A stretch of DNA of 8,451 nt, from positions 1 to 8,451 of the forward strand of contig CAKUJB010000062.1 of assembly GCA_934661165.1 (NCBI GenBank). Direction: 5' to 3'. The notes beneath the pieces were generated by a model that saw only the letters and a list, made by a program, of their open reading frames with translations, had not been told where the DNA came from and did no database searches. This stretch comes from an uncultured Microbacteriaceae bacterium. GTDB lineage: Bacteria; Actinomycetota; Actinomycetes; Actinomycetales; Microbacteriaceae. This document shows positions 6,306-8,451 of this stretch, piece after piece; the stretch's first letter is position 1; every line of letters begins with the position of its first letter. The position numbers and the translations under genes were made by a program.

Positions 6306-7763
6306 ATGAGACGAGCCAAGATCGTCGCGACCCTCGGGCCCGCGACTTCGAGCTACGACAACATCCGAGCGATCCTCGAGGCGGGCGTCGATGTCGCGCG
6401 CTTCAACCTGTCGCACGGCAGTCACGAGGTCCACGAGGAGGTGCATCGCAACCTCCTCCGCGCCGTCGCCGACGTCGGGCGCACCGTCGCCGTCCTCGTC
6501 GACCTCCAGGGGCCGAAGATCCGGCTCGGCCGCTTCGCCGACGGCCCGCACCAGCTCCAGGTCGGCGACGTCTTCACGATCACGACCGAGGACGTGCCCG
6601 GCACCCGCGAGCTGTGCAGCACGACGTTCACCGGGCTGCCGCAGGACGTGCGCACGGGCGATCAGCTCCTCATCGACGACGGCAAGGTGCGCGTGCGGGT
6701 CCTCGACTCGGACGGCGTCCGCGTGCGCACCGAGGTCGTCGTCGGCGGCACGGTGTCGAACAACAAGGGCATCAACCTCCCCGGCGTCGCCGTGAGCGTG
6801 CCCGCGCTGTCGTCGAAGGACGAGAACGACCTGCGATGGGGCCTGCGGCTCGGCGCCGACTACATCGCGCTGTCCTTCGTGCGCAGCGCCGCGGACATCG
6901 TCCGCGTGCACGAGATCATGGCCGAGGAGGGCATCAAGCGCCCCGTCATCGCGAAGATCGAGAAGCCGCAGGCCATCGCCGCGATCGACGAGATCATCGA
7001 CGCCTTCGACGCGATCATGGTCGCCCGCGGCGACCTCGCGGTCGAGCTCCCGCTCGAGGCGGTGCCGATCGTGCAGAAGGACATCATCCTCAAGGCCCGC
7101 CGCTTCGCCAAGCCCGTCATCGTGGCGACGCAGATGCTCGAGTCGATGACGGAGAACCCCGTGCCGACCCGCGCTGAGACCTCGGATGTCGCGAACGCGA
7201 TCCTCGACGGCGCGGACGCGGTCATGCTCTCGGGCGAGACGAGCGTCGGGGCGTATCCGGCGATCACGGTGCAGACGATGGCCCGCATCGTCGAGTCGAC
7301 GGAGGAGTCCGGACTCGAGCGCATTCCTCCTCTCGGTACGAAGCCGCGGACACAGGGCGGGGCGATCACGCTCGCCGCGGCGGAGGTCGCCGACTTCGTC
7401 GACGCCAAGTTCGTGTGCGTCTTCACCGAGTCCGGCGACTCGGCCCGGCGCATGTCGCGCCTGAGGTTCCGGATCCCCATGATCGCCTTCACCCCGAACG
7501 AGGCCGTGCGCCGACGGATGTCGCTCATCTGGGGCATCCGCTCGTACGTCGTCGAACGCGTGACGCACACGGACGCGATGCACCAGCAGGTCGACCGCGT
7601 GCTGCTGGAGAAGGGCCTCGCGGACGTCGGGGACAAGGTCGTCGTCATCGCGGGCATGCCGCCGGGCATCCCCGGCTCGACGAACGATCTGCGGGTCCAC
7701 ACCGTCGGCGACCTCGTCGAGGCGCAGCCGCGGGTGTGGGAGTCCGGGGCGCACGCCGACTGA
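6306..7763 (+). CDS. pyk: Pyruvate kinase
   Basis: A 485-residue cytoplasmic enzyme that transfers phosphate from phosphoenolpyruvate to ADP, giving pyruvate and ATP. The ATG start is preceded by GGAG (6293-6296) at 9 bases. Visible landmarks: KIVATLGPATSS at the N-terminus; VARFNLSHG with Arg32, Asn34, Ser36 and His37 (substrate and cation site); DLQGPKIRLG (66-75) at the junction to the B domain (about 70-165); the catalytic Lys217 and metal ligand Glu219 in IAKIEKPQA; the metal ligand Asp243 in RGDLAVE, where Ala replaces the more usual Gly; and the signature MLESMTENPVPTRAETSDVANAILDG-type helix region with SGETSVGAYP. The C-terminal allosteric domain spans about 350-475, and there is no extra PEP-utiliser domain. 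Leu67, Gln68, Lys71 and Leu74 match the K+-independent class (see findings). Spacing of 80 bases after gltD leaves both co-transcription and an own promoter possible. Confidence 0.97.
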   Translation: MRRAKIVATLGPATSSYDNIRAILEAGVDVARFNLSHGSHEVHEEVHRNLLRAVADVGRTVAVLVDLQGPKIRLGRFADGPHQLQVGDVFTITTEDVPGTRELCSTTFTGLPQDVRTGDQLLIDDGKVRVRVLDSDGVRVRTEVVVGGTVSNNKGINLPGVAVSVPALSSKDENDLRWGLRLGADYIALSFVRSAADIVRVHEIMAEEGIKRPVIAKIEKPQAIAAIDEIIDAFDAIMVARGDLAVELPLEAVPIVQKDIILKARRFAKPVIVATQMLESMTENPVPTRAETSDVANAILDGADAVMLSGETSVGAYPAITVQTMARIVESTEESGLERIPPLGTKPRTQGGAITLAAAEVADFVDAKFVCVFTESGDSARRMSRLRFRIPMIAFTPNEAVRRRMSLIWGIRSYVVERVTHTDAMHQQVDRVLLEKGLADVGDKVVVIAGMPPGIPGSTNDLRVHTVGDLVEAQPRVWESGAHAD

Positions 7764-7773
7764 CGGGCGCTCG

Positions 7774-7856
7774 TGCCGGTGGTGGGGGTCGAACCCACAC
7801 GCCCTCGCGGGCAACCGAGTTTGAGTCGGTCGCGTCTGCCATTCCGCCACACCGGC
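7774..7856 (-). tRNA. tRNA-Leu (anticodon CAA)
   Basis: Read on the minus strand, the 83-base gene starts GCCGGTG, pairing perfectly over 7 bp with CACCGGC at the 3' end, followed by discriminator A (complement of 7774). The anticodon stem ACCGA/TCGGT encloses the loop CTCAAAC, giving anticodon CAA (reads UUG). A long variable arm with stem GCCC/GGGC and loop GCGA marks it as class II. The T arm is GTGGG-TTCGACC-CCCAC. CCA is not encoded. In this GC-rich genome UUG is a rare leucine codon, so this is a minor isoacceptor. It converges on pyk with a 10-base gap and diverges from the response regulator. Confidence 0.97.
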
Positions 7857-7873
7857 TGATGCCCTGCCGCTCA

Positions 7874-7879
7874 ACGGTA
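7874..7879 (-). promoter_or_regulatory. Possible -10 element of the tRNA-Leu promoter
   Basis: On the minus strand this reads TACCGT, a TAnnnT hexamer 17 bases before the mature 5' end. It would give a short leader of about 10 bases for RNase P to remove. No clear -35 was seen; that region would lie inside the response-regulator coding start. Confidence 0.35.
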
Positions 7880-7880
7880 C

Positions 7881-7886
7881 TAGGGT
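7881..7886 (+). promoter_or_regulatory. -10 element for a probably leaderless response-regulator mRNA
   Basis: TAGGGT matches TAnnnT and ends 7 bases before GTG 7894, so the expected transcription start falls at or one base before the start codon. No good Shine-Dalgarno precedes the GTG (only a short AGGG within this hexamer). Hexamer plus 7-base gap plus start codon is the arrangement of leaderless actinobacterial genes. A weak -35 candidate, CTGATG (7856-7861), abuts the tRNA 5' end, with an over-long spacer of 19 bases. Confidence 0.5.
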
Positions 7887-7893
7887 TTTGATC

Positions 7894-8451
7894 GTGAGTA
7901 TCGAGGAAGGCGGCGCCGAGGCGCCCCGTCGTGTCGTCGTCGCCGAGGACGAATCGCTGATCCGGATGGACATCATCGAGATCCTCACGGATGCGGGATT
8001 CGAGGTCGTCGGCGAGGCGGGCGACGGCGAGACCGCGGTGCAGCTCGCGACCGAGCTGCGGCCCGACCTCGTCGTCATGGACGTGAAGATGCCGCAGCTC
8101 GACGGCATCTCCGCGGCCGAGCGGCTCTCGAAGCACCACATCGCGCCGGTCGTGCTGCTCACCGCATTCAGCCAGAAGGAGCTCGTCGAGCGCGCGTCGG
8201 AGGCGGGCGCCCTCGCGTACGTCGTCAAGCCGTTCACGCCGAACGACCTGCTCCCGGCGATCGAGATCGCGCTCGCCCGCTACCAGCAGATCATCGTGCT
8301 CGAGTCGGAGATCGCCGACCTCGCCGAGCGCTTCGAGACCCGGAAGCTCGTCGACCGGGCCAAGGGCCTGCTCAACGAGAAGATGGGGCTCACCGAGCCC
8401 GAGGCGTTCCGCTGGATCCAGAAGGCCTCGATGGACCGCCGCCTCACGATG
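7894..8451 (+). CDS. pdtaR: Response regulator with ANTAR RNA-binding domain, PdtaR-like (3' end outside window)
   Basis: The 186 codons present run to the window edge without a stop; the Mycobacterium tuberculosis homologue Rv1626 is about 205 residues, so roughly the last 20 are missing. The receiver domain (about 13-130) has the acidic pair Glu18/Asp19, phospho-acceptor Asp63 in VVMDVKMPQLDG, Thr90 in LLTAFSQ and Lys112 in VVKPF, all intact. A helical linker (about 129-148, LARYQQIIVLESEIADLAERFE) leads into the ANTAR domain from about 149, with DRAKGLLNEKMGLTEPEAFRWIQKASM-type spacing visible at 154-180 and the final helix starting at MDRR. In the family, phosphorylation by the histidine kinase PdtaS lets the protein bind paired hexaloop hairpins in nascent RNA and prevent termination. 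No kinase gene is adjacent, as usual for this orphan pair. GTG 7894 is chosen because it immediately precedes the charged leader (SIEEGGAEAPRR) and lies 7 bases after a -10 hexamer. Confidence 0.92.
   Translation, partial: MSIEEGGAEAPRRVVVAEDESLIRMDIIEILTDAGFEVVGEAGDGETAVQLATELRPDLVVMDVKMPQLDGISAAERLSKHHIAPVVLLTAFSQKELVERASEAGALAYVVKPFTPNDLLPAIEIALARYQQIIVLESEIADLAERFETRKLVDRAKGLLNEKMGLTEPEAFRWIQKASMDRRLTM

Noticed and set aside
6048..8237. A 729-codon open frame on the minus strand across pyk, the tRNA and the response regulator
   Set aside because: It reads through a clear tRNA gene and opposes two well-supported genes; its composition is low-complexity and it has no family signature.

Overview
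The window is a gene-dense, very GC-rich stretch with strong third-position G/C use, GTG starts and actinobacterial TAnnnT-like promoter hexamers. Gene content and order are those of a conserved housekeeping block of high-GC Gram-positive bacteria: (probable lgt tail) - gltB - gltD - pyk - tRNA-Leu(CAA, opposite strand) - pdtaR-type response regulator. From memory of the synteny, a member of the Microbacteriaceae (Microbacterium/Leucobacter/Agromyces type) is the best guess. The family is an inference; the phylum is well supported.

Layout: 1-52 is the last 16 codons of an upstream gene. 53-194 is a 142-base leader with a perfect 9-bp inverted repeat and a short AT-rich patch just before a strong ribosome binding site. 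195-4775 is gltB, the large subunit of NADPH-dependent glutamate synthase. 4768-6225 is gltD, the small subunit, overlapping gltB by 8 bases. 6226-6305 is a spacer with a GC hairpin and a weak promoter candidate. 6306-7763 is pyk (pyruvate kinase). 7774-7856 on the minus strand is a class II tRNA-Leu(CAA). 7857-7893 is a 37-base divergent promoter region. 7894 to the end of the window is a response regulator with an ANTAR RNA-binding domain, cut by the window edge.

How the parts relate: GltB releases ammonia from glutamine and channels it to its FMN site, where 2-oxoglutarate is reductively aminated. GltD takes electrons from NADPH and passes them through FAD and iron-sulfur centres to GltB. 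The overlap implies co-transcription and coupled translation at equimolar output. Pyruvate kinase closes glycolysis, so the cluster joins carbon flux with nitrogen assimilation. The PdtaR-like protein would act as an antiterminator, controlled by a PdtaS-type histidine kinase encoded elsewhere.

I looked for an unusual system and did not find one: every gene is an intact, ordinary member of a well-known family, with no sign of mobile elements, CRISPR or transfer. The points worth a second look are small: the dyad in the gltB leader, the K+-independence signature of the pyruvate kinase, the probably leaderless response-regulator mRNA, and the tight packing of the tRNA between two protein genes.
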